Virus record (IMG/VR): IMGVR_UViG_3300028558_000001 | Location: 112,661-176,660 of that record | Direction: 5' to 3' (one strand) | DNA: 64,000 nucleotides | Origin: a virus | Shown here: in pieces, positions 54,819 through 63,972 of the stretch | How positions within the stretch are numbered: position 1 is the stretch's first letter | How the letters are laid out: the number at the start of each line of letters is the position of its first letter | Position numbers and translations under genes: made by a program | The notes under the pieces: model-generated | Databases searched by the model: none | Seen by the model: only the letters and a program-made list of their open reading frames with translations | Told to the model about the DNA's origin: nothing

Positions 54819-55466
54819 TTAGTTAGTTGGAGCGCCAGAGGTTGCTTGACCTAGATATGGGTTAGAACCACCGGCTGTCTTTGAAGATGATTCTGTAATT
54901 GGTAGCCAATAATCGTAAGCGAATGAAACATCAAACTCTTCAATTGAATTAGCAGCATCCCAATTTAGATTGATCTTGCCGATTGTCATAGGCCATGCAC
55001 CAATGATGTTATAAGAACGAATTACTTCGCCATCCTTAGAGAATTGCTGAACAACAAGATCAGTCTTATAAGCTTCATTATATACGGCTGAACCAGAAGC
55101 ATTTACAGAAGTTGCAGTTGAAAGACCGCTCTGCATGATGTTTGATTGCATTGAATTGATCGCATTTGACCAAGCTTCAAACAATGAACGAACACCAAAA
55201 TCTTCGTCGTTATACACAGAAACGTCCCAATCTGAGAATGTTCTGTCACCGGGTTTCTTGATCTTACGTCCGAAATAAGAAACTTCAATTTCACTTAAAG
55301 CTGATTCTGGTAGAGAAGCAGAGTGACAAGTAAAAGTGAACTTCTTTTGAGAAGCAGTATCAAGAGATACGCCGGGAGGCGCAGTTAGAATTACGTTGAA
55401 TTTAGATGGTCTAGCGCCTGAATAGACTAGACCATTTTGTTTAAATTCGTTAATGTCAAAAGCCAA
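54819..55466 (-). CDS. 19: Tail tube protein gp19
   Basis: 215 residues. M-A-F-D-I-N-E-F-K-Q-N start, R-P-S-K-F-N-V near 20, A-S-L-P-E-S-A-L-S near 50 and G-A-W-P-M near 156, the gp19 order. Hexamers form the inner tail tube. TTG start at 55466 with AGGAGG about nine bases upstream. The C-terminal extension beyond T4 gp19 (163) is about 50 residues. Confidence 0.92.
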   Translation of the reverse strand: MAFDINEFKQNGLVYSGARPSKFNVILTAPPGVSLDTASQKKFTFTCHSASLPESALSEIEVSYFGRKIKKPGDRTFSDWDVSVYNDEDFGVRSLFEAWSNAINSMQSNIMQSGLSTATSVNASGSAVYNEAYKTDLVVQQFSKDGEVIRSYNIIGAWPMTIGKINLNWDAANSIEEFDVSFAYDYWLPITESSSKTAGGSNPYLGQATSGAPTN

Positions 55467-55484
55467 TGTAGTTTCCTCCTAGAA

Positions 55485-57611
55485 TTAGTAAATTGATCCT
55501 TCAATTTCAGAGAAGGTGGCACCAGTACCAACTGCTACGAAATTGAGGTTAATGCCATTGATTGAACGTGCTGGCTTGATATAAATATCGCCAACGAACT
55601 GTTCGTTATCTACAACTGTTGGTGTATTATTTGTAGCGTCACAAACAACATCGAAGGAGTTAATGCCACGGCGTCCTTGGACAGTTCTTAGGTAAGGAAC
55701 AACTAGGTTCTTGAACTGATTCTGTGTGAATACGTCATTAAACTCGAATAGAAGTCCCTGAGTAGCAATCGCAATTGCTTTTTCAATTACGATGAATAGT
55801 CTGCGGACACCAATTCTTGAAAATGCTGAGTTTGTACCAAGACCAGTCTTATCACCATATAGAACAGTGCCTTGACCGGGGAATGTAACTACAGCGTTAA
55901 CATCGTTTGAATATAGAATATCGCGTTCTGACTGACGAGGATTCCATGCAAGACGGACAATGTTCTTTAGTTGTCCACGGTTGAAACCGGCTGGAGAATT
56001 CCAAGGATCAGCAACAGAGTCAGTATTAACACATAGACCAGCAATGTCACCGTTTAGAGGTACATAGCGATATACGTTATTGTACTTGTCATACTGGTAT
56101 TTATAGCCAGAGTCGAATACGTGATATGAACCATATCTAACGTTTGTACGCCATGCAGCACAATCTAGGGCTTCGTTGCCTGAGTTGTTTACTGTGATTG
56201 CCTTATCTGGTGAGATTAGAGCAATACAGTCTTTTCTACGTGAAGTAATGTTATCAATGATATAGTTAGCTAACTGGAAGTTATTGTATGCCTTACCATT
56301 GATGGTATTTGTTCCGCCGATTGGCTTGCCCTGCATTACTAGAGAAACGTCTGCGATTTCGGCTGAATTGAAGAAATCGTAACCACCAGCAATTACTGAT
56401 AGTGGAACGTTTGATTCAGTATAGCCATCTGTACCAAGAGTGAATGGAATATTCAATGGAGCAGCGTTTGTTGATGAAGTAATTGCAGATGATAGTGCAG
56501 ATGAAGAACCAGAACGATCCTGAACTACCCATAGATATTTTGAACCGTAGTTAATTACAGTCTGGTAATAGTTATTGTTACCATCATATGTGGTAGCATC
56601 AGTAGCGCGTGATAGATGCTGATAAACTTCTAGAACAGTGCCGGGAACGCCTGTGAATAATCCGTTATCGTCAACAACTACTGCGTGAACTTCGTCAACT
56701 ACAGTATTAGCAACGCCACCGAACTTACCAACGTACCATGACTGAGTTGGAGCGCCAGTAACAAGTCTTGAGAATTCCCAAGTTCTCTGTACTGTATTTG
56801 CAACTGAATCAACGGCTAGGCGTGATGGAGAATTGAAACCAATAGTTACAGCAGTTACAGTTGAGTTAGTGGTTGGAGCGCCGATTGAGGCAATGTTTAG
56901 ATATTGGATACCAGCAGCAGATGTTGTATTACCGATAAGAACATTATCGCCAACTGAGATAGAAGCCATTACCTGTGCTGCGAAAGTATTACCAGTTGTA
57001 ACAGTTGAGGTATTTGATGCAGTAAAGACAACAGTACCAGTATTTGATCCAATTGGAACAGTAAGAACGCCAACGAAGCTGTTACCAGCAGAAGCGCCGT
57101 TTGCAATTGCACCTGATAGAGTTACGTTTGAAGAGTATGCGCTTGCTGAATCACAGAATGAAATTCTTAGTGAGTTACCTAGAGAACCGGGATAACGAGC
57201 AATTGAGAATACGTTAGTATCTGTAAATGATTTATTCTGGAAATCAATGTCATTTAGAATGACAGAGTTTACAATGCTGTTAGCACCACCATTAAGACCG
57301 CCAGTATTAGCAACAGCGTTTACGGCTGAAACTGATCCGTTTGCAGTTGAAGTATTAGCAGCACGAACAACTAATAGTGAATCACCGTAAGCTAAGAAGT
57401 TAGCTGCCGTGAAGAATGTTTCGTAGTTGTTATTTGTAGGCTGACCGAAAGTATTCCATAGAAGGGTTTCTGAATCAATAAGCATACGCTTACCGACTGG
57501 TCCCCAAGGGAAAATACCAGCAATAGCGCCGGTTGTGCTAGAAGCAGTAGAGACTACATTAGTAAGATCATACTCAGTAATCTTGATGCCGGGTGAAACT
57601 TGAAATCCCAT
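55485..57611 (-). CDS. 18: Tail sheath protein gp18
   Basis: 708 residues. N-terminal V-S-P-G-I-K-I-T-E-Y-D near 5, G-P-V-G-K near 37; C-terminal domain with R-R-L-F-I-V-I-E-K-A-I and D-x-x-x-N-T-P-x-V-V-D, typical of sheath proteins. Long Thr/Asn-rich middle. Contracts to drive the tube into the host. T4 gp18 is 659 residues. Confidence 0.94.
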   Translation of the reverse strand: MGFQVSPGIKITEYDLTNVVSTASSTTGAIAGIFPWGPVGKRMLIDSETLLWNTFGQPTNNNYETFFTAANFLAYGDSLLVVRAANTSTANGSVSAVNAVANTGGLNGGANSIVNSVILNDIDFQNKSFTDTNVFSIARYPGSLGNSLRISFCDSASAYSSNVTLSGAIANGASAGNSFVGVLTVPIGSNTGTVVFTASNTSTVTTGNTFAAQVMASISVGDNVLIGNTTSAAGIQYLNIASIGAPTTNSTVTAVTIGFNSPSRLAVDSVANTVQRTWEFSRLVTGAPTQSWYVGKFGGVANTVVDEVHAVVVDDNGLFTGVPGTVLEVYQHLSRATDATTYDGNNNYYQTVINYGSKYLWVVQDRSGSSSALSSAITSSTNAAPLNIPFTLGTDGYTESNVPLSVIAGGYDFFNSAEIADVSLVMQGKPIGGTNTINGKAYNNFQLANYIIDNITSRRKDCIALISPDKAITVNNSGNEALDCAAWRTNVRYGSYHVFDSGYKYQYDKYNNVYRYVPLNGDIAGLCVNTDSVADPWNSPAGFNRGQLKNIVRLAWNPRQSERDILYSNDVNAVVTFPGQGTVLYGDKTGLGTNSAFSRIGVRRLFIVIEKAIAIATQGLLFEFNDVFTQNQFKNLVVPYLRTVQGRRGINSFDVVCDATNNTPTVVDNEQFVGDIYIKPARSINGINLNFVAVGTGATFSEIEGSIY

Positions 57612-57658
57612 TAAACTAAATCCTCCTAAATGGAAATATTATATAAAAATCTTTTAGA

Positions 57659-57665
57659 TATTTAT
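57659..57665 (-). promoter_or_regulatory. Late promoter for gp18
   Basis: Minus-strand CAATAAATATCTAAAAG, 48 bases before the gp18 start. Confidence 0.65.
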
Positions 57666-57705
57666 TGTTTTTTCTAGTTCAGGAGTATTAGAGTCAATAA
57701 AAAAA

Positions 57706-57725
57706 GGGGAGCCGTGAAGCTCCCC
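57706..57725 (-). terminator. Terminator after the RlaP-like gene
   Basis: GGGGAGC/GCTCCCC (7 bp, six-base loop) followed on the minus strand by a run of seven T. A clear intrinsic terminator, 37 bases past the stop at 57762. A further ATAAATA box lies at 57747-57753. Confidence 0.85.
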
Positions 57726-57761
57726 CGTAAAGGTAGTGTTTTAATTTATTTATTGTTTGAG

Positions 57762-58760
57762 TTAAATTACCCCATCTTGATATAAATGACTTTCAAACTG
57801 TTCAACCACTTGTCTTCCATAGTAACAATAGATGAATTCATTACAGAAATCAGGATCAACAGCATCTACTAAGGATGAATGGGCTGACTTGGTATCAATG
57901 ATTTCCATATATTCTTCTAGACGTTCTGCTACTTGCTTGAAAGCAAAATATCCAGATTTGATGAGTTTAAGTTCCTCGGCATTAGGACGTGGGAAGGTAA
58001 TAAAACCAGTATCTAGAAGTTCAATTGCTTGCTGACATACGCGGACAGCATGGGCCGTTGACTTCCAATCGACGCCTTCATTGTTCTCAGCCTGTAAAGC
58101 CCTTTGACCATAGTTATCAAAGAGTTTTTGGAATATGTTAATTCCTTCTTTAACTGCAACAGTATATGGCATTTTCCTACCACATACCTCCACATGGAGC
58201 ATTGATTTACCAGATGGTTGAGGAATATCAATGATATTGATGAATTCATCAAACCTAGCTAGTATACGCCAATCTAGATCATAATCACCAATCTTGTCTG
58301 ATAATGTTTTATTATCTAGAAATTCTAGAACCTTACGTACAGCAGCTACCCGCGATCCCTTGACACCATACTTGGAAACTTGCTTTGAAACATATCCCTT
58401 GAAGCCACGAATCTCCTTGGAAATTAACTGCTTACGATTACAAATAACATCCTCCCAAATATCATTCCAAAAGATAGTCTTTTCCTTGGGAATGAATAGA
58501 AGTTCTGTTGCGATCATATCACCAGCAATTAACATCTGCATAAACTTATGAAGAGTAAAACATTCATCGTCAATGTCTTCGGCAGAGTTTTTAATGGTAT
58601 TATCAGTCTTGGTAGAGTTAGATAATACTCCCTTGGCCTTCTGGAGAATAATTTCTCTAGCAGAAGGGATATAGACTGACTTATAATCTGTATCTGATGT
58701 TGGAGTCGAAGTACCATATAACTGCGATCCAAAAATACTTCTCACAATAATATCGGTCAT
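57762..58760 (-). CDS. RlaP-like nucleotidyltransferase (Pol-beta superfamily)
   Basis: 332 residues from the ATG at 58760 (AAGGG upstream). G-S-Q-L-Y-G-T-S-T-P-T-S-D-T-D-Y near residue 10 is the nucleotidyltransferase G-S-x-x-x-G...D-x-D signature. The remainder is helical. It fits the RlaP family linked to RNA repair, and lies beside an ATP-dependent ligase and RNA ligase 1. Substrate is not known. It ends at a strong terminator. Confidence 0.75.
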   Translation of the reverse strand: MTDIIVRSIFGSQLYGTSTPTSDTDYKSVYIPSAREIILQKAKGVLSNSTKTDNTIKNSAEDIDDECFTLHKFMQMLIAGDMIATELLFIPKEKTIFWNDIWEDVICNRKQLISKEIRGFKGYVSKQVSKYGVKGSRVAAVRKVLEFLDNKTLSDKIGDYDLDWRILARFDEFINIIDIPQPSGKSMLHVEVCGRKMPYTVAVKEGINIFQKLFDNYGQRALQAENNEGVDWKSTAHAVRVCQQAIELLDTGFITFPRPNAEELKLIKSGYFAFKQVAERLEEYMEIIDTKSAHSSLVDAVDPDFCNEFIYCYYGRQVVEQFESHLYQDGVI

Positions 58761-58761
58761 T

Positions 58762-59883
58762 TTAAATATCCCTTTTGTTTTCATAGAAAGCAACTGCAAT
58801 TGGAAAACGAGGAATTCCAAGTGGAGTTAGATTCTGGTAGCGAACTGTAACGGTTTTTGGAACAGGACCATTTAGAAGCGCCTTGGCAAAGTCCTGATTT
58901 CCCTTGATACCGGCCTTGGGGCGCTCGCCATTCTCTAGGCGCTGATCATTTGGTAGAATGAATTCAACGGCTTTAGCATATCCAGACCAGTTACCAATAC
59001 CTTCAATGATCTTAGAAACAGCGAATTCCCTATCTTCGAATTCCTTACGCTTCATAAGCGTCTTGGATCGAGTTTGTTCATAAGGATAATCTAGTCTAAC
59101 CATCTGACCCTCATAACCATCTTCAAGAAATAGTGCATAATATTGATCTAGTGTCGCCGCATCCTCTACTTTCCATGTAGTAACAGCTACAATCTTAGTA
59201 GAATTAATGCGATCAACAACCCTAGAAACAAAACCAGTCCGTTCAGAAAATGGTTCAGAAGAAACAATATCATAGATATGATATTGAACTAGTTCCTCTG
59301 ACTTCCTAAGATCATCAGGGGTTGGTTTCTTCTGCTTGATAAGCGACATGATCGTATTGAAATCGTCCTTTAGATCATGATTATATAGTTCACCATCAAG
59401 AATAACATCTGGATTGTCAATAAAGAAATCCTCTAGCTCCTTGGAAATATGTGGAGCCGAAATGAATTCCTTGCCTTCACGCGAGAACATACCTTGTTTC
59501 GTCACCAGACAACGAGCGCCGTCTAGCTTTGGTTGAGTGAAAACATTGAACCAATCAAGCTTTCCATTTTCCCAAACTTCATATTTAGAAGCAAGCATTG
59601 GTTGAATAAACTTGGCACCTTCACTAATCGTATCTTCTGTTTCATGATACTTTCGTGACATTTTATGTTTATATTGAGCAATTACTTCCAAGTTTGCTTG
59701 TTCTTCCCCGGAAGTCTCATTCTTCTTGCCAATATTTTTACCAATGGCAGTAGTCCACGACGAAATGACTAGGTTTCCATCTTTAATTCCAGATATTGTT
59801 CGGAACTTCGCACCTTCTGTTTCCATGTACCAAATACGAACATTATCATTCTTATCTTGCTGGTATAGTGTGCGATAAATCAT
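58762..59883 (-). CDS. ATP-dependent DNA ligase
   Basis: 373 residues from the ATG at 59883 (AGAGG upstream, ATGA overlap with the previous gene). The nucleotidyl motif I T-Q-P-K-L-D-G-A-R near 120 with the adenylated Lys, motif III D-G-E-L-Y near 167, motif IV G-Q-M-V-R near 265 and motif V L-M-K-R-K near 284. Small phage DNA ligases of this type join nicks. T4 gp30 is 487 residues; the N-terminal region (1-85) is an unrelated extension. Confidence 0.88.
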   Translation of the reverse strand: MIYRTLYQQDKNDNVRIWYMETEGAKFRTISGIKDGNLVISSWTTAIGKNIGKKNETSGEEQANLEVIAQYKHKMSRKYHETEDTISEGAKFIQPMLASKYEVWENGKLDWFNVFTQPKLDGARCLVTKQGMFSREGKEFISAPHISKELEDFFIDNPDVILDGELYNHDLKDDFNTIMSLIKQKKPTPDDLRKSEELVQYHIYDIVSSEPFSERTGFVSRVVDRINSTKIVAVTTWKVEDAATLDQYYALFLEDGYEGQMVRLDYPYEQTRSKTLMKRKEFEDREFAVSKIIEGIGNWSGYAKAVEFILPNDQRLENGERPKAGIKGNQDFAKALLNGPVPKTVTVRYQNLTPLGIPRFPIAVAFYENKRDI

Positions 59884-60137
59884 AGCCAATCCTCTTTCTT
59901 AAACTTTTCCTTAGAGCCGTCGATATAGGGCCACTTTTCGATTTGTTCAAAATAGGCCGCATCTGGTTTTTGAGTCCCACGACCATATTCAGGCGAATCG
60001 AAGATCATGGGATTGTTGTTTCCCATGATCTTCTTAAGACGCATATATACAGTCATAAACTCACCAGTATCAGCATCATAGGTTTTACCATGTTCCCAAA
60101 GATCATCCTCGAAAGTGGTTTCATTTCTACTTGCCAT
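59880..60137 (-). CDS. Hypothetical protein (85 aa) coupled to the ligase
   Basis: Acidic and aromatic, with W-E-H-G-K-T-Y and P-Y-I-D-G-S-K. Overlaps the ligase start by four bases. Not recognised. Confidence 0.6.
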   Translation of the reverse strand: MASRNETTFEDDLWEHGKTYDADTGEFMTVYMRLKKIMGNNNPMIFDSPEYGRGTQKPDAAYFEQIEKWPYIDGSKEKFKKEDWL

Positions 60138-60212
60138 AAATATTTTTCCCTAGAAATATACCAACAATATAACAAAATAACCCATATAATATATATGTTA
60201 AAGTATCTAATA

Positions 60213-61331
60213 TCAATTCATAAACCTTTCCTTATATTCTTTCCAGTCAGAGTCCTTAGAAGTGGCCCGTCGAATAGTTTCGATAGCTAATTCACGACCT
60301 GTCTTATGACCATCCATTAAGGAGAACATAGCTGACTTCTGTTCGGAAGTCAACGTCTTGGAGAACTCCGATAAGGCAAATGTCTTCTTTGAATTGAACT
60401 TCTTCTCAACATATAGATATAAATCAATAATATTAAGGTTAGTTTGTTCAATCCTTTGCTCAACGAACTTCTCTAATTCATGAACTTTCTTAATGTCGTC
60501 CTCTAATAGCATTGGAATTAGATCATCAATCTCTTCATTGAGAATCATTTGAACAACACGATATTCCTGCGTGATTAGGTCGCGTGAATGGTGGCGAAGG
60601 CAATACCAATCTGACTTGGCTTTGACCATATCACCATCTGGAAACTGGACAACAAATCCTTCCTCTCCTTCAAGAGCCTTAGCTACTTTCATAAGTTCAT
60701 GAATAGAAGAAAAAGCATTATATCTCTTAACTACTGGAATATCAAAGATCACTCCAATATCTACTAAGGTTTGATGAGAAGAATATGCTCCTGTATGCAT
60801 ATCACGGATAGCCAACAGAACCAGATCATCTTGAGGATAATCAAGAACAATGCGATTCTTATTAGAAGTCCATTCAAAACATGGCGTAAATCCCCATTTA
60901 ACAGTAGTTGCCATAAGATTTTGGTAATCACGTTTACCAAAAATGAATTCTTCGGCCTGTAATGAAGTATCTGTGATACCCATTTTGGTGCATAAACGGA
61001 TTTGTTCATTGATCATTACTGGATGAATCATAGACCCATCCAGTTTAGGCATGATCGTATGCGGTTCATCAAACTTATGTGCAATTACATTAGGTTGAGT
61101 TTCCGCAGTCTGTCCGATATTGAACCATTTATGGAAAGGACGAGCAATGATGTTTCCGTTTTTATCAAACTTAATACCACGACATTCCCTAGCATATATG
61201 TTATCAAAGGTATTTTCAGTCGAAATCACGTAGTTAAGGACAGTGTAATCACCCTTATCCACGACAATGATTTCTGGTTTATCTTTGATATGAGGAAGAA
61301 CATCATCAATATGTCTGATTAACGGAAACAT
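60213..61331 (-). CDS. rnlA: RNA ligase 1 (Rnl1-type)
   Basis: 372 residues from the ATG at 61331 (AAAGGA upstream). R-E-C-R-G-I-K-F near 50, the adenylation motif M-P-K-L-D-G-S near 94, F-E-W-T-S near 145 and E-G-F-V-V-Q near 226. T4 Rnl1 (374 residues) repairs nicked anticodon loops with Pnkp. Here the kinase-like protein is at 13810-14301. Length and motif order match T4 Rnl1 well. Confidence 0.92.
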   Translation of the reverse strand: MFPLIRHIDDVLPHIKDKPEIIVVDKGDYTVLNYVISTENTFDNIYARECRGIKFDKNGNIIARPFHKWFNIGQTAETQPNVIAHKFDEPHTIMPKLDGSMIHPVMINEQIRLCTKMGITDTSLQAEEFIFGKRDYQNLMATTVKWGFTPCFEWTSNKNRIVLDYPQDDLVLLAIRDMHTGAYSSHQTLVDIGVIFDIPVVKRYNAFSSIHELMKVAKALEGEEGFVVQFPDGDMVKAKSDWYCLRHHSRDLITQEYRVVQMILNEEIDDLIPMLLEDDIKKVHELEKFVEQRIEQTNLNIIDLYLYVEKKFNSKKTFALSEFSKTLTSEQKSAMFSLMDGHKTGRELAIETIRRATSKDSDWKEYKERFMN

Positions 61332-61346
61332 CACTTAATCCTTTAT

Positions 61347-62372
61347 TTAAAATCCATGATGTAAACTATGAACATCATAATTAGTTAGATGACTTTCAGA
61401 GAAGTTCATTCCACCATGATGATAAACATGATCAGTAACATTAGTTGTTACAGGTGGGGTAGGAGCAATAGGTGTTACTGGAGTAACGGGAGTCGTTGGA
61501 GTTACTGGAGTAACAGGTGGAGTAGGGTTAGTCAACACTGGAGTTGGAGTTGTTGGCAGAATTAATTGCAATGAATCATTCACCGGAGTATCTAAAGTAG
61601 CCTGTAAATTTGCTCCGTCTAGTACATTTCCACTAACTGTTGGGTTAGTTCCATTGAAATCATACGATCCATAATAACCGCCACCAATATGATTACCAGA
61701 AATAGTGACACCATTAATTGGATTGGAATTAAACTGTGCATCATCATAGATTGTATATCCGCCGCCAATAAGAAGATTGTTGGTGACAGAGATATTATTA
61801 ATTGCACCAAAATAGTTATCAATCATAACAGCAGATGTTTGACCTTGATCATTGATAACAGTATTATGATTGATAGTGATATTAGAAAGCCCACCATCCA
61901 TCTGGATACCGTCATAATGAGGAGAACCAGATGCAAGTAGATTATGAATGTAATTATTTTGAATTAAAGAATTACTACCGGGACCAATACCGTTCTCTAC
62001 ATTGGTAATGTTATTTCCAATGAAAGTACCGGAACCTTCAATACCAAAGCTTCCATCATTACCAGTGCCGACTCCATTGATAGTATTATTCTGTACAATT
62101 GCGCCAGTGATACCATCAGCAATTTTAACAACCGCAGTATCAGTAGCAGAAGTAACTGAGCAATTCTGGATTGTGACATTAGCAGCAGAAATAGTGACGT
62201 TTCCAGAAATATTATAACCAGAAAGAACCAGTCCAGCCTTAGTAATATTAAAATTGCCACCAGAATCAATTTGGACTCCAGTTGGTAGATTAGATGCAGT
62301 AAGATTTACTAATTTAGTACCAGAAGTGACACCAGTATTAGTGTCATCTGGAAATGCTGTTGTAAGTGCCAT
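61347..62372 (-). CDS. Right-handed beta-helix protein with Thr-Pro linker
   Basis: 341 residues. About 30-245 are short turns of N-x-x-I-x-x-N and G-x-x-I-x-x-N repeats, the pattern of parallel beta-helix (pectate-lyase-like) spikes. Residues 260-305 are a Thr-Pro-Val linker (T-P-V-T-P repeats). The last 35 residues are His-rich (V-Y-H-H-G-G, S-L-H-H-G-F). It could be a fibre or depolymerase-type spike, or a secreted-like product; there is no signal peptide. It sits beside the RNA ligase gene and not with tail genes. Confidence 0.65.
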   Translation of the reverse strand: MALTTAFPDDTNTGVTSGTKLVNLTASNLPTGVQIDSGGNFNITKAGLVLSGYNISGNVTISAANVTIQNCSVTSATDTAVVKIADGITGAIVQNNTINGVGTGNDGSFGIEGSGTFIGNNITNVENGIGPGSNSLIQNNYIHNLLASGSPHYDGIQMDGGLSNITINHNTVINDQGQTSAVMIDNYFGAINNISVTNNLLIGGGYTIYDDAQFNSNPINGVTISGNHIGGGYYGSYDFNGTNPTVSGNVLDGANLQATLDTPVNDSLQLILPTTPTPVLTNPTPPVTPVTPTTPVTPVTPIAPTPPVTTNVTDHVYHHGGMNFSESHLTNYDVHSLHHGF

Positions 62373-62386
62373 TTATTACTCCTTTG

Positions 62387-63169
62387 TTAAAATTCCATTT
62401 GTTCAATAGCATCAACTAACTTACCAATGTTTGCGGCATATAGACCGGCAGCATTGAATGTATTAGTTTCAACAATCTTCTTTTCACCATTTTCTAACAG
62501 AGCAATATCAATAACAAACGCTCTCTTTGGTTGCCATTCATTAACTCTGTCCTGTGCAAACTGAATAATATCATCATCTACATCAGATGAGTATTGTACC
62601 CTATTACCAATCTTATATAGAGAAGAAGTAATTACCTTTCCATCTACTACCCAATTGCGATACTCTCTAAGAATATTCTTAATTGGTGAAATCATAATTT
62701 CAGTAGAACCACGAAGATTAGAACCATCATCTTCCTCTAGAATGACTACCTGTTCCCACCATTCACTGAATTCATCATTATAAAATATTGCTCCAGCAAA
62801 ATTCTTAGAATCTATTACTGGACGGCAGAAAAATGGTTCTGGTTTAACCAATGCAGCAGATTCTTTAAAAGAACAGAAAATTGAACCATAATTCAACATA
62901 TGCTCTCCCCATTTCGCAATATGATCCTGATAAGTTAAATCACCAAGATCGAAAGAACCGGGAACCCACGCATAACGCTTAGCGATATGGCGAAGGGCAT
63001 ATGAACCCATGACGATAACATTATCATCTGGATTTACATCAGGAATAATATCACCAACAAATGGAACTACTTTATGAATTGAATGAGGAATATCCGCCCG
63101 TTCTAGGATTTCAATTAACTCATTCATTCCAGCTTCATTAAAAGTATTCTCTTGGATTACCCAATACAT
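62387..63169 (-). CDS. ATP-grasp-domain protein
   Basis: 260 residues. V-I-V-M-G-S-Y-A-L near 50, a central K-x-x-x region (F-F-C-R-P) and a C-terminal metal-binding block A-F-V-I-D-I-A-L-L...V-E-T-N-T-F-N-A-A-G, typical of ATP-grasp carboxylate-amine ligases of the DUF4343 type in phages. Substrate unknown. One-base overlap with the next gene upstream. Confidence 0.75.
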   Translation of the reverse strand: MYWVIQENTFNEAGMNELIEILERADIPHSIHKVVPFVGDIIPDVNPDDNVIVMGSYALRHIAKRYAWVPGSFDLGDLTYQDHIAKWGEHMLNYGSIFCSFKESAALVKPEPFFCRPVIDSKNFAGAIFYNDEFSEWWEQVVILEEDDGSNLRGSTEIMISPIKNILREYRNWVVDGKVITSSLYKIGNRVQYSSDVDDDIIQFAQDRVNEWQPKRAFVIDIALLENGEKKIVETNTFNAAGLYAANIGKLVDAIEQMEF

Positions 63170-63567
63170 TATTCTTTTTCTTTCTTTGCCTTACGGAATG
63201 AGGCGCTCTCAGAATAATAACCATTTGAACTTCCATACCAACGAATCGTTACGGAACCTCGATTGCTTCTGATATTATAGAAAGTCCAAGTATATGACTC
63301 TTCATTTTCACATAATGGCTTCTCATCACAATTAGAATCCTCTGTTGCAGATAAAATTTCACAACCAACAAGATCATCTAAATCACCAATAATATCTTCG
63401 ATGTAAACGCTTTCACAACAATCTTGGACATGGAGCATGATATAGGTATCAGTTTCAGTTTTGAAAACTAATTGATCATCACCGATACCGCCCCTAATTG
63501 ATTGAATGACTTGTCCCTTTAATTCAGAGAAATCAACATGAATGGTATTCCAATAATCTAAAGACAT
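63169..63567 (-). CDS. Conserved hypothetical protein (DUF7448-like)
   Basis: 132 residues, beta-rich: L-K-G-Q-V-I near the start, H-V-Q-D-C-C-E-S-V-Y-I-E-D-I near 46-59, and T-W-T-F-Y-N-I-R-S-N-R-G-S-V-T-I-R-W-Y-G near 92. This order is typical of a small DUF7448-type family; function unknown. Paired cysteines could bind metal. Confidence 0.7.
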   Translation of the reverse strand: MSLDYWNTIHVDFSELKGQVIQSIRGGIGDDQLVFKTETDTYIMLHVQDCCESVYIEDIIGDLDDLVGCEILSATEDSNCDEKPLCENEESYTWTFYNIRSNRGSVTIRWYGSSNGYYSESASFRKAKKEKE

Positions 63568-63569
63568 TT

Positions 63570-63779
63570 TTATTTCCTTTTCGGTTTAGTTCTTAAAGAA
63601 AGTGTGCAGAAATCAGAAACGGCGTCAATGGCGTCTTCTGCCTCAATAACGAAACATTCCCACATGCAAGGGCGATTGTCAACCTCACAATGGGGGCAAA
63701 ATTCAGAATGACTCTTTGACGCCGACTTACAAATGGTTCTGGCAACATGTTCAACTAAATTAGGAGGCTTATTCTTCAT
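63570..63779 (-). CDS. Small cysteine-rich protein (69 aa)
   Basis: C-P-H-C near 28 with C-M-W-E-C near 38 could make a zinc knuckle. Basic C-terminal tail. Three bases from the next gene. Not recognised. Confidence 0.6.
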   Translation of the reverse strand: MKNKPPNLVEHVARTICKSASKSHSEFCPHCEVDNRPCMWECFVIEAEDAIDAVSDFCTLSLRTKPKRK

Positions 63780-63972
63780 TTAAACGGTCTTTGTAAATGA
63801 TTCGTGGATCAAGATGTTCTGGAATATTTTCACCACAAATGACTGGTTCTACCCAAAAATCATTCTCACTTTCAACCATTAGGAACAGATGAAGATAATT
63901 TTTCCTTCGTTTCACTAGCGTCCAAATCAGTTTCCAAAACGGTAGTGGTTGTCGTCCATATCCTATTTTCAT
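63769..63972 (-). CDS. Hypothetical protein (67 aa)
   Basis: Basic N-terminal part (V-K-R-R-K-N) and an acidic C-terminal half with W-V-E-P-V-I-C-G-E-N. Overlaps the next gene by 11 bases. Not recognised. Confidence 0.55.
   Translation of the reverse strand: MKIGYGRQPLPFWKLIWTLVKRRKNYLHLFLMVESENDFWVEPVICGENIPEHLDPRIIYKDRLNEE

Noticed and set aside
56833-57195. Plus-strand 120-codon frame inside gp18
   Set aside because: Opposite strand to a clear sheath gene, Val-rich from reversed Thr/Asn codons, no start signals.
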